In this document: positions 1 through 5,917 of the stretch, piece by piece
Position numbering within the stretch: the stretch's first letter is position 1
How the letters are laid out: each line of letters opens with the position of its first letter
NCBI GenBank assembly: GCA_964398855.1
Contig: CAYNOQ010000114.1
Coordinates: 1 to 7,075 of the forward strand
From: Mariniphaga sp964398855
GTDB taxonomy: Bacteria > Bacteroidota > Bacteroidia > Bacteroidales > Prolixibacteraceae
Length of the DNA: 7,075 nt
Direction: 5' to 3'
Translations under genes and position numbers: made by a program
Notes under the pieces: generated by a model
Told to the model about the DNA's origin: nothing
The model's database searches: none
What the model saw: only the letters and a program-made list of their open reading frames with translations

Positions 1-947
1 GAAAACAGGGACTCAACAAATTCCCGTCTTCTGAAAATCTGGAGATGTTCCATTTTTTCGCCAATGCCGATATATTTTACCGGAATTTTAAACTGATCGG
101 AAATACCGATTACGACTCCGCCTTTGGCTGTTCCGTCTAACTTGGTAAGTGCCAGCGCCGTTACTTCCGTAGCTTTTGAGAACTGTTTTGCCTGTTCAAA
201 GGCATTTTGCCCGGTGGAACCGTCAAGAATGAGCAGCACTTCATGGGGAGCGCCGGGAACAATCCGTGACATGACACTCTTAATTTTTGACAATTCATTC
301 ATCAGGTTTACTTTATTATGCAGCCGTCCTGCGGTGTCGATAATAACCACATCAGCGCTGTTTGCTTTGGCAGAAGAGAGCGTATCGTAGGCAACCGACG
401 CCGGATCGGCACCCATTTTCTGCTTCACGATGGGTACATCAACACGATTTGCCCAAATCTCCAGCTGCTCAATCGCTGCGGCGCGGAAAGTGTCGGCAGC
501 GCCCAGATAAACAGACTTGCCGGCTTCTTTAAACTGGTATGCCAGCTTACCGATGGTTGTTGTTTTTCCCACACCATTAACTCCAACAACCATGATTACA
601 TAGGGTTTATCGGTTTCGGGAAGTTCAAAATTAGAAACATCACCGGAATTGTTTTCTTCAAGCATCGCAACAATTTCTTCTTTCAAAATTGAATTCAACT
701 CCTCAACACCAAGATATTTATCGCGTGCAATACGCTCCTCAATCCGCTCAATGATTTTCAGCGTTGTGTCAACTCCCACATCAGACGTAATAAGCACTTC
801 CTCAAGATTATCCAGTACCTCATCGTCAACCTTTGACTTGCCCACAACGGCACGGCTCAACTTTTTAAAGACACTTTCCTTGGTTTTTGAAAGGCCCTTT
901 TCCAGGTTTTCCTTTTTATTTCTGGTAAAACTTCCAAATATTCCCAT
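1..947 (-). CDS. ftsY: Signal recognition particle receptor FtsY (3' end just cut by window edge)
   Basis: FtsY is the SRP receptor GTPase. It docks ribosome-nascent chain complexes carrying SRP (Ffh) at the inner membrane and hands them to the SecYEG translocon. Translation from the ATG at 947 gives 315 whole codons and ends ...EFVESLF plus two bases, so only the last residue or so and the stop are missing. There is no long acidic A domain: the protein opens with a short basic amphipathic helix (MGIFGSFTRNKK), then the N domain four-helix bundle (about 20-100) and the G domain. Visible GTPase motifs are the P-loop GVNGVGKTT (122-130), the insertion-box sequence DTFRAAA, DTAGR (204-208) and TKLD (268-271), followed by GTAKGG. 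These distinguish it from a generic P-loop protein, and the short N-terminus and lack of an M domain exclude Ffh. It lies 129 bp downstream of the DUF4295 gene, the usual Bacteroidota position, but a terminator separates them. Assignment is very secure. Confidence 0.97.
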   Translation of the reverse strand, partial: MGIFGSFTRNKKENLEKGLSKTKESVFKKLSRAVVGKSKVDDEVLDNLEEVLITSDVGVDTTLKIIERIEERIARDKYLGVEELNSILKEEIVAMLEENNSGDVSNFELPETDKPYVIMVVGVNGVGKTTTIGKLAYQFKEAGKSVYLGAADTFRAAAIEQLEIWANRVDVPIVKQKMGADPASVAYDTLSSAKANSADVVIIDTAGRLHNKVNLMNELSKIKSVMSRIVPGAPHEVLLILDGSTGQNAFEQAKQFSKATEVTALALTKLDGTAKGGVVIGISDQFKIPVKYIGIGEKMEHLQIFRRREFVESLF

Positions 948-966
948 CGACTAACAAAATTTAAGG

Positions 967-982
967 TTGCTAAAAATAGCAA
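967..982 (-). promoter_or_regulatory. Small hairpin or operator-like inverted repeat in the ftsY leader
   Basis: A perfect 6-bp inverted repeat, TTGCTA and TAGCAA around four A (four T on the ftsY strand), lies 19 bases upstream of the ftsY start codon. It has no following T-run on either strand, so it does not look like a terminator. It could be a leader hairpin or a protein binding site. It overlaps TATTTTTA on the ftsY strand, which matches the Bacteroidota -7 element TAnnTTTG at all but the last base, but no matching -33 TTTG is seen at the right distance. A repeat of this size can arise by chance. Confidence 0.3.
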
Positions 983-1019
983 TAATTTCCGGTTCACTGA
1001 TAATGAAGCCCACAAGTAC

Positions 1020-1053
1020 AAAAAAAGCTTTCACCGAAAGATGAAAGCTTTTT
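1020..1053 (-). terminator. Intrinsic terminator of the rpmB-rpmG-DUF4295 operon
   Basis: A perfect 12-bp stem, AAAAAGCTTTCA at 1022-1033 pairing with TGAAAGCTTTTT at 1042-1053, closes an 8-base loop at 1034-1041. Read on the minus strand the 3' arm continues into seven T in total (1026-1020). The stem starts 23 bases beyond the DUF4295 stop codon and lies upstream of ftsY, so it should end or attenuate ribosomal operon transcripts. The stem is AT-rich, as is common in Bacteroidota. It is nearly symmetrical, but nothing on the plus strand here would use it. Confidence 0.85.
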
Positions 1054-1076
1054 CTGCACATATGTATATTTCCTAA

Positions 1077-1229
1077 TTATTTTTGGAAATAGTTTGTCAC
1101 CTCTTCGTTTACAATAATTTCTTCTTTAAACGTGTAGGCTCCGGTTTCGGGTGATTTAACCATTTTAATCACTTTGGAAAATCCTTTTCCCGAGCCTTTT
1201 TGTAATGTTGCAACTGCTTTCTTTGCCAT
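1077..1229 (-). CDS. DUF4295 family protein, probable ribosomal protein bL38
   Basis: This 50-residue basic protein starts MAKKAVATLQKGSGKGFSKV and ends TNYFQK. It starts at the ATG at 1229, 8 bp after the rpmG stop, and ends with TAA. The MAKK opening, lysine richness and small size suit a ribosomal protein. Known: DUF4295 proteins are near-universal in Bacteroidota and encoded between rpmG and ftsY. From memory, the Flavobacterium johnsoniae 70S cryo-EM structure revealed a new large-subunit protein named bL38, and I believe it belongs to this family. Inference: this is a structural component of the 50S subunit, cotranscribed with bL28 and bL33. No enzyme motif or membrane segment is visible. 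Family assignment is strong; the bL38 identity rests on recall and synteny. Automatic gene callers may miss it because of its length. Confidence 0.88.
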   Translation of the reverse strand: MAKKAVATLQKGSGKGFSKVIKMVKSPETGAYTFKEEIIVNEEVTNYFQK

Positions 1230-1237
1230 AATAAAAT

Positions 1238-1426
1238 CTATTTAATCTCTTTATGAACAGTAACTCTTTTCAAAACAGGATTGTATTTTTTAATCTCCAG
1301 TCTTTCAGGTGTGTTTTTTCTGTTTTTTTTGGTGATATACCTTGACATTCCCGGCATTCCACTGTCCTTATGTTCAGTGCATTCCAAAATAACCTGAATC
1401 CTGTTGCCTTTTGCTTTCTTAGCCAT
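1238..1426 (-). CDS. rpmG: 50S ribosomal protein bL33
   Basis: bL33 is a small structural protein of the large ribosomal subunit near the E site. The 62-residue product has the family hallmarks: the MAKKAKGNR start, an ILECTEH strand, SRYITKKNRKNTPERLE, and the KKYNPVLKR..VHKEIK tail. Only one cysteine is present (position 16). The paired CxxC motifs of zinc-binding bL33 are missing, so this is the zinc-independent (C-minus) type. It is the middle gene of a tight operon, 11 bp after rpmB and 8 bp before the DUF4295 gene. The start is fixed by the conserved MAKK opening. No Shine-Dalgarno sequence precedes it (leader ATTATAAAAGACTGAATT). Confidence 0.96.
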   Translation of the reverse strand: MAKKAKGNRIQVILECTEHKDSGMPGMSRYITKKNRKNTPERLEIKKYNPVLKRVTVHKEIK

Positions 1427-1437
1427 AATTCAGTCTT

Positions 1438-1680
1438 TTATAATTTTTCGATTAATCCTTTTTCCTTAGCTTCCTTAACGGCAGCAACCACGCCTTTTTT
1501 ATTTATGATGCGCATTCCGTGTGCTGAAACGGTCAGAACCACCCAGCGATCTTCATCGGGAAGGTAGAATCTTTTTCTGAACAGGTTTACATTAAACCTT
1601 CTTTTTACACTGCGTTTGGAGTGGGAAACCCTGTTCCCTACCATCGCTTTCTTTCCAGTTATTTGACAAACTCGTGACAT
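1438..1680 (-). CDS. rpmB: 50S ribosomal protein bL28
   Basis: bL28 is a structural protein of the large subunit, close to bL33 in the assembled ribosome. The 80-residue product begins MSRVCQITGKKAMVGNRVSH, the family signature (ITGK..M.GN.VSHS...KR.F..N), followed by an LFRKRFYLPDEDRW segment and a C-terminal AVKEAKEKGLIEKL helix. It has one cysteine (position 5) and no CxxC pair, so it is the zinc-independent form. It is the first gene of the operon, and the ATG at 1680 gives the conserved N-terminus. Expression is probably from a promoter in the 60 bp upstream, with no Shine-Dalgarno sequence before the start (CAAGAAATTAAATAACA). Confidence 0.97.
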   Translation of the reverse strand: MSRVCQITGKKAMVGNRVSHSKRSVKRRFNVNLFRKRFYLPDEDRWVVLTVSAHGMRIINKKGVVAAVKEAKEKGLIEKL

Positions 1681-1702
1681 TGTTATTTAATTTCTTGATG
1701 TG

Positions 1703-1734
1703 CAAACAAACACGTTATTTTAACGGGTTGCAAA
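1703..1734 (-). promoter_or_regulatory. Candidate Bacteroidota-type promoter for the rpmB operon
   Basis: On the minus strand, TTTG at 1734-1731 is followed after 20 bases by TTTGTTTG at 1710-1703, 22 bases before the rpmB ATG. This resembles the Bacteroidota primary-sigma promoter (-33 TTTG, -7 TAnnTTTG) with one mismatch, T for A in the second -7 base. The spacing fits and the position upstream of a highly expressed operon is sensible. It is a motif match by eye, not a mapped start site. The spacer contains a short repeat, CGTTA and TAACG, around three bases (1713-1725). Confidence 0.35.
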
Positions 1735-1821
1735 GAAAAGATTTTTTTTAGAAATAATCAAAATACTTTGCAAGTTTTCCATAAACAATTAATATTCGCA
1801 AATAAATCTCCATGACTCTTT

Positions 1822-1882
1822 TTGAATCCTTAAAACTACCGGTTTTTTCATGGGCTGCCAAATTAACTGTCCGGGGATTCAA
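1822..1882. repeat. 8-bp inverted repeat in the rpmB/DUF456 divergent intergenic region
   Basis: TTGAATCC at 1822-1829 is the exact reverse complement of GGATTCAA at 1875-1882, with 45 bases between. The inner side also carries CCGG at 1839-1842 and at 1871-1874, and a small AAAAC/GTTTT hairpin. It sits 49 bases upstream of the DUF456 start, so it could fold as a leader structure or be a binding site, or be chance. A short reading frame of 24 codons (1812-1886, plus) overlaps it. TTTATTTG at 1903-1910 resembles a -7 element for the DUF456 gene but has no clear -33 partner. Apart from these and the rpmB promoter I see nothing in 1681-1931. Confidence 0.3.
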
Positions 1883-1931
1883 TTAATCAGATAAATAATG
1901 CATTTATTTGTCTTACAATTAACTTACGGTA

Positions 1932-2414
1932 ATGGATTATCTTCTGATTGCGGCAGGCGCGCTGTTTATGATTGCAGGCATTTTGGGTTGTATTATTCCT
2001 GTACTGCCCGGTCCGCCTTTAAGCTATGCAGGACTTTTACTGCTACATTTTACAGATAAATATCAATTCACTCCACGTTTTCTGATCATTTGGGGAATAG
2101 TAACGGTTGTGGCTTTTGCCCTTGATTACATCATTCCGGCATGGGGCACAAAGAAGTTCGGAGGCAGCAGGTTTGGTGTTTGGGGAAGCATTATCGGGTT
2201 GTTTGCAGGACTTCTGTTTTTCCCGCCGTTTGGTATAATTGTCGGACCTTTTGCCGGTGCAGTTATCGGTGAACTTGTTGCAGGGCAAAATACGGAATCG
2301 GCGCTGAGATCGGGTTTCGGCTCTTTTGCCGGGCTTCTTCTCGGCACCCTGATTAAACTGACAGTCTCCGGATTAATGCTCTGGCATTTCATAAAAATGC
2401 TGTTTGTCGGATGA
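1932..2414 (+). CDS. DUF456 domain-containing membrane protein
   Basis: The 160-residue hydrophobic protein matches the DUF456 family: a first helix (about 3-25) leading into the conserved PVLPGPP turn (23-29), a second helix (about 30-42), a helix at about 50-68, the KKFGGSRFGVWGS loop, a glycine-rich helical hairpin (about 82-118, with PPFGIIVGPFAGAVIGEL) and a last helix (about 130-158). The glycine and proline pattern suggests tightly packed helices in the inner membrane. The family has no established biochemical role and no catalytic motif is visible. The ATG at 1932 is chosen because it starts just before the first helix; no Shine-Dalgarno sequence precedes it. It lies 139 bp before htpX on the same strand, so cotranscription is possible but not shown. 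Family call firm, function unknown. Confidence 0.9.
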   Translation: MDYLLIAAGALFMIAGILGCIIPVLPGPPLSYAGLLLLHFTDKYQFTPRFLIIWGIVTVVAFALDYIIPAWGTKKFGGSRFGVWGSIIGLFAGLLFFPPFGIIVGPFAGAVIGELVAGQNTESALRSGFGSFAGLLLGTLIKLTVSGLMLWHFIKMLFVG

Positions 2415-2481
2415 CGGGCGCCTAACATTGACAACTGCTTCTCACTTTACGGTTTTCAATCAAAAACAGTTAAAATAGAGC

Positions 2482-2493
2482 TAACATTTGTTA
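2482..2493. repeat. Short palindrome in the DUF456-htpX intergenic region
   Basis: TAACA and TGTTA arms flank two T, about 60 bases before the htpX start. This could be an operator for htpX, which is stress-regulated in many bacteria, but it is short and no regulator is visible. The rest of the 139-bp gap (2415-2553) is AT-rich. It holds no clear terminator, no good Bacteroidota promoter pair, and no CIRCE-type heat-shock element. Confidence 0.2.
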
Positions 2494-2553
2494 AACTTTC
2501 GTTCGCCGGCAAAAAATTTTAAGTAACTTGCTTTTAATTTAAAAAAATCAGAA

Positions 2554-3390
2554 ATGAACAGTTTCAAAACATTCGGATTAATGGCAATTCTCACCTTCCT
2601 GTTTCTGCTGGTCGGTGGGGCAATTGCAGGACAGGCGGGCATGATTATCGCTCTGATAATTGCGGGAGCAACAAATTTTATCGGTTATTTCTTTAGCGAT
2701 AAAATGGTTTTGAAAGCCTACAACGCACAGGAATTGCCGCAAGACCACAAAGTTACGATGATGGTAAAAAGATTAGCTCTGAATGCGAACTTACCGATGC
2801 CAAAAGTTTATATGGTAAACCAGAATCAACCCAACGCATTTGCAACCGGCAGAGACCCGCAACATGCGGCGGTTGCAGTAACCAAAGGGCTGGTTGAAAC
2901 CATGAATGACGATGAACTGTCAGGTGTTTTGGCACACGAATTAGGGCACATTGCCAACCGGGATATTCTGATTGGCACCATTGCCGCCACGCTTGCCGGC
3001 GCCATCTCCTATTTGGGATACTCCGCCCGTTTTGGCATGTCAAACCGCAACAACCGGGGCGGAAATTTTATCTTTATGCTGCTTGCGCTAATACTTGCTC
3101 CCATTGCTGCGTCCATCATCCGGATGGCTGTTTCGCGGGCAAGAGAGTTCAAAGCCGATAGTTTTGGCGCAAAAGTGAGCGGGAATCCACTGTATCTGAG
3201 CAATGCACTGGAAAAACTGGAAAATGCAAGCAAACGGATTCCCATGTCGGGAAATCAGGCTACTTCACATATGTTTATCGTATATCCATTTTCGGGAAAA
3301 TCATTGTCAAATCTGTTCAGCACTCACCCACCCACTCAGGAGCGCATAAAAAAACTGAAACAGATGGCAACCACCGGATATGGCTATTAA
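2554..3390 (+). CDS. htpX: Membrane zinc metalloprotease HtpX (M48 family)
   Basis: HtpX is an inner membrane endoprotease that degrades misfolded membrane proteins, acting beside FtsH in membrane quality control, with its active site facing the cytoplasm. The 278-residue product is full family length. Two N-terminal membrane segments (about 7-25 and 29-47) precede a soluble part with the HEXXH zinc site H128-E129-L-G-H132 in an LAHELGHIANRD context. Two more hydrophobic segments (about 138-157 and 172-192) follow, then REFKAD with E198 as the probable third zinc ligand. The C-terminal STHPPTQERI motif is also typical. All catalytic residues are present, so it should be active. The ATG at 2554 places the first membrane helix as usual; the upstream leader is A-rich without a Shine-Dalgarno sequence. 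It converges on the rhamnosidase gene with only 8 bp between stops. Confidence 0.96.
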   Translation: MNSFKTFGLMAILTFLFLLVGGAIAGQAGMIIALIIAGATNFIGYFFSDKMVLKAYNAQELPQDHKVTMMVKRLALNANLPMPKVYMVNQNQPNAFATGRDPQHAAVAVTKGLVETMNDDELSGVLAHELGHIANRDILIGTIAATLAGAISYLGYSARFGMSNRNNRGGNFIFMLLALILAPIAASIIRMAVSRAREFKADSFGAKVSGNPLYLSNALEKLENASKRIPMSGNQATSHMFIVYPFSGKSLSNLFSTHPPTQERIKKLKQMATTGYGY

Positions 3391-3398
3391 TCAAGCGC

Positions 3399-5873
3399 CT
3401 ATCTGACTTCAAACAGGTAATTTCCCGGTTGCAGCTGAACCACGGAAAGTTCTTTTTTCGAACTGATGATTTCAATTTGCGGATTATCTTTTAAAGTGCG
3501 TCCGCCCTCTTTTATATTTCCTGATTTCAGATAGAGCGTAGCCGTGCTGTTTGCCGGAACGGAAACTGCATATTCAACCACTCTCTTTTTCCTTTTCCAG
3601 GAAGACAATATTTCCCCGTATGGACTGTTGTGAGAAGCTTCAAAACTGTCAAGTCCGGCAACGAAGTTGGGTTTCAGAATGATGTTCTTAAAGCCGGGCT
3701 GGTTTTCATCAGGAAAAATTCCGCCCAAAGCCTTATAATACCAGGCACTGATTTCACCAAACATGATGTGATTCAATGAAATATCCCGGGAAGCATCCAG
3801 GGGCCAGTTTTCGTAAAAAGTTGTGGCGCCGTTCACTATCCACCAGCCCCACGATGGGAAAGTTTCCTGTGAAGCCACTTCGTAAGCCAGCTCCGGGTAC
3901 CCGTTTTCGCTCATTGCATTCAGAATGGTTTTGGTTCCCAATAAACCAACATCAATATGCTTATTGTCGGCTTCCATCCGCTTGGCAAGATTTGCCGCCA
4001 CTTTTTCCTTCAGCTCATCCGGCACAAGCCCCCAATGCAAGGCAGCGCTCAGCTCCGTCTGCAAACCGCTGCCATAAATCCCGGTTTCACGGTTGAGATA
4101 TTTGTCATTGACAGCCGATTTAATCTTTTGCGCAAGCGCTGAATACTTTTCAAAATCAGCCAGTTTGCCAAACAGTTTTGCCGCTTTGGAAAGAATAACC
4201 GCATCGGCATAAAAATATGCTGAAGAAGTGAACTCCTTTGTTGTCTGCGACTTAACGGGAACCCAGTCACCTAATCCCCAATCGGTTATTCCCGAAGGAT
4301 AATTTTCATCAACATAATCCACATACCTTCTGATGTTGTCGTAGCATAGCTCCAATAAACGGGAATCTCCGTAAAACAGATAAATATTCCAGGGAATGAT
4401 GGCAATTGTGCTTGTCCAGTCAAGCCCGTTTGCCCAGTGGTAGCCCCAGCCGCTGGTGGGAATAATTGCAGGCAGCACGCCGTTGGGCTGCTGCTCGTCG
4501 CGGTGGTCGGCAAGCCATTTTTCATAGACGGTTATTCCGTCAAAATTGTACAGCCCCGTTTCTATGGCAATGTGTGCATCGCCCGTCCAGCCGTTCTTTT
4601 CGCGCTGCGGACAATCAGTCGGATAGCCAAACAGATTGGATAAATAGGAAGCGTTGGCTGCCTCCCATGCTTTGTTCAGTGTATTGTTTGATGACTGAAT
4701 TTTCCCGACAGGCGGAACATCACTGTGCATGAAAAAGGCGGTCAGGTTCTCTTTTGTCAGTTCCAGCGGACGGTCCGAAGTAACTTCTACATACTGAAAT
4801 CCTTTATAATTGAACCGGGGCATAAATGTATCTTCACCCTTTCCGCTCAAAATAAAAATATCGGTCTGAAACGGATCNNNNNNNNNNNNNNNNNNNNNNN
4901 NNNNNNNNNNNNNNNNNNNNNNNNNNNNNNNNNNNNNNNNNNNNNNNNNNNNNNNNNNNNNNNNNNNNNNNNNNNNNTCTAACCGTGCATCATAATGTTC
5001 AGCAGTGTAAATACTGTTGAAAATCACCGGACTGAATGCTGTTTGCCAGTCGGTTCCTGTAGAAATAGTTTCCACAGTGCCGTCTGAATAGGTAATTCTC
5101 AAGTCCATGCAAAATTTCGGACGGGCACGCCATGGCGCTTTGTCAAAATACCAGACGGCAGTTGACTGATGATTGTACCAACCGTTACCCAACAGCACTC
5201 CGATTGCGTTTTCACCCTGCCGGAGATTTTCCGTAATATCATAAGTTACATAGAGATTGCGGCGGTCGAAACGGGTATAGGTCGGATCGAGACGGTGGTC
5301 GCCGATGCGCTTGCCGTTTACTGAAAGTTCATATAATCCGGCAACCGCAATATATGCCCGCGCAGATTCAATCTTTTTGGCGGCGCTGAATTGCTTTCGG
5401 AAATAAGGCGCAGGTTTTACATTGAAATCGTGCGTGTCGGTTATCCACTTTCCCTTCCAGTTTGTCTGTTCCATCATACCGGTTTCAAACCACGCCGGCT
5501 GCGCCCATTCTGACCAGCTGCCGGAGTTGTCCTGCACACGGACACTCCAGAAATATCGGGTAAAAGGTTGCAAATCGCCACCGTCATAAACGGCGGGAAC
5601 AACTGCCGAATTAACACTTCCCGATTCCCGGACAGCACCTTTCCCGGATTTGACATCCGATAAGTTTGTACCGATAATCAACTGATATGCTGTTTGCAAA
5701 ACTCCGGGCTCCGGGGCTTTCAGTTGCCAGGTAAAACGGGGATGCTGCTCATCAATTCCGATGGGATTTTCGAGATGCTCACATCTCAGGTTTATCACTT
5801 CAACCTGTGATTTTACGGTGAGTGGAATCATCAAGAAAAGTAAAATTGTTAGCTGATAAAAGAATTTTCTCAT
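3399..5873 (-). CDS. Secreted alpha-L-rhamnosidase, GH78, interrupted by an assembly gap
   Basis: GH78 enzymes are inverting hydrolases that release terminal alpha-L-rhamnose from plant polysaccharides and glycosides. A signal peptide (about 1-22, ending TVKSQ, no lipobox cysteine) indicates export. Domain order (numbers nominal, counting 34 unknown residues): fibronectin-like N-terminal sandwich (25-135), rhamnosidase N domain (about 165-298, with LYELSVNGKRIGD and LLGNGWYN), gap (299-332), end of the concanavalin-like domain (DTFMPRFNYKGFQYVEV), six-hairpin catalytic domain (about 385-730), C-terminal beta domain. The catalytic signature DCPQREKNGWTGD is intact: D420, E425 (probable general acid) and D432 align with acidic residues known in Bacillus RhaB. 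GATTFYENW holds the probable base E688. Both flanks of the gap read in one frame. No SusC/SusD genes or regulators are in view. The start is 44 bp after the upstream gene's stop, so the two may be cotranscribed. Substrate is not predictable here. Confidence 0.95.
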   Translation of the reverse strand: MRKFFYQLTILLFLMIPLTVKSQVEVINLRCEHLENPIGIDEQHPRFTWQLKAPEPGVLQTAYQLIIGTNLSDVKSGKGAVRESGSVNSAVVPAVYDGGDLQPFTRYFWSVRVQDNSGSWSEWAQPAWFETGMMEQTNWKGKWITDTHDFNVKPAPYFRKQFSAAKKIESARAYIAVAGLYELSVNGKRIGDHRLDPTYTRFDRRNLYVTYDITENLRQGENAIGVLLGNGWYNHQSTAVWYFDKAPWRARPKFCMDLRITYSDGTVETISTGTDWQTAFSPVIFNSIYTAEHYDARLXXXXXXXXXXXXXXXXXXXXXXXXXXXXXXXXXXDPFQTDIFILSGKGEDTFMPRFNYKGFQYVEVTSDRPLELTKENLTAFFMHSDVPPVGKIQSSNNTLNKAWEAANASYLSNLFGYPTDCPQREKNGWTGDAHIAIETGLYNFDGITVYEKWLADHRDEQQPNGVLPAIIPTSGWGYHWANGLDWTSTIAIIPWNIYLFYGDSRLLELCYDNIRRYVDYVDENYPSGITDWGLGDWVPVKSQTTKEFTSSAYFYADAVILSKAAKLFGKLADFEKYSALAQKIKSAVNDKYLNRETGIYGSGLQTELSAALHWGLVPDELKEKVAANLAKRMEADNKHIDVGLLGTKTILNAMSENGYPELAYEVASQETFPSWGWWIVNGATTFYENWPLDASRDISLNHIMFGEISAWYYKALGGIFPDENQPGFKNIILKPNFVAGLDSFEASHNSPYGEILSSWKRKKRVVEYAVSVPANSTATLYLKSGNIKEGGRTLKDNPQIEIISSKKELSVVQLQPGNYLFEVR
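4878..4977. other. Assembly gap of 100 N inside the GH78 gene
   Basis: Exactly 100 unknown bases lie between ...EHYDARL plus a GA and DPFQTDIF. One hundred is the conventional placeholder for a gap of unknown size, so the real missing length is not 100. GH78 proteins usually have about 110-120 residues between the YDAR and the T-D-x-Y/F-x-L landmarks, against 34 implied here. Confidence 0.97.
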
Positions 5874-5917
5874 GGATATTTGATTTTTAAGTTTTCAAAA
5901 CCGACAAGCTGATTAAC

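Noticed and set aside
124..954. Plus-strand open frames of 88, 124 and 101 codons
   Set aside because: They are antisense to ftsY, whose minus-strand translation carries every expected GTPase motif.
2415..2553. Terminator or heat-shock operator between the DUF456 gene and htpX
   Set aside because: No stem with a T-run was found, nor a CIRCE-like repeat; only a 5-bp-arm palindrome, which is weak.
2043..3245. Minus-strand open frames of 78 to 102 codons
   Set aside because: They are shadows of the DUF456 and htpX genes; their translations show no family features.
3776..5656. Open frames of 60 to 106 codons on both strands within the rhamnosidase gene
   Set aside because: They overlap a gene with intact GH78 signature motifs and look like low-complexity shadow translations; one simply reads into the N run.
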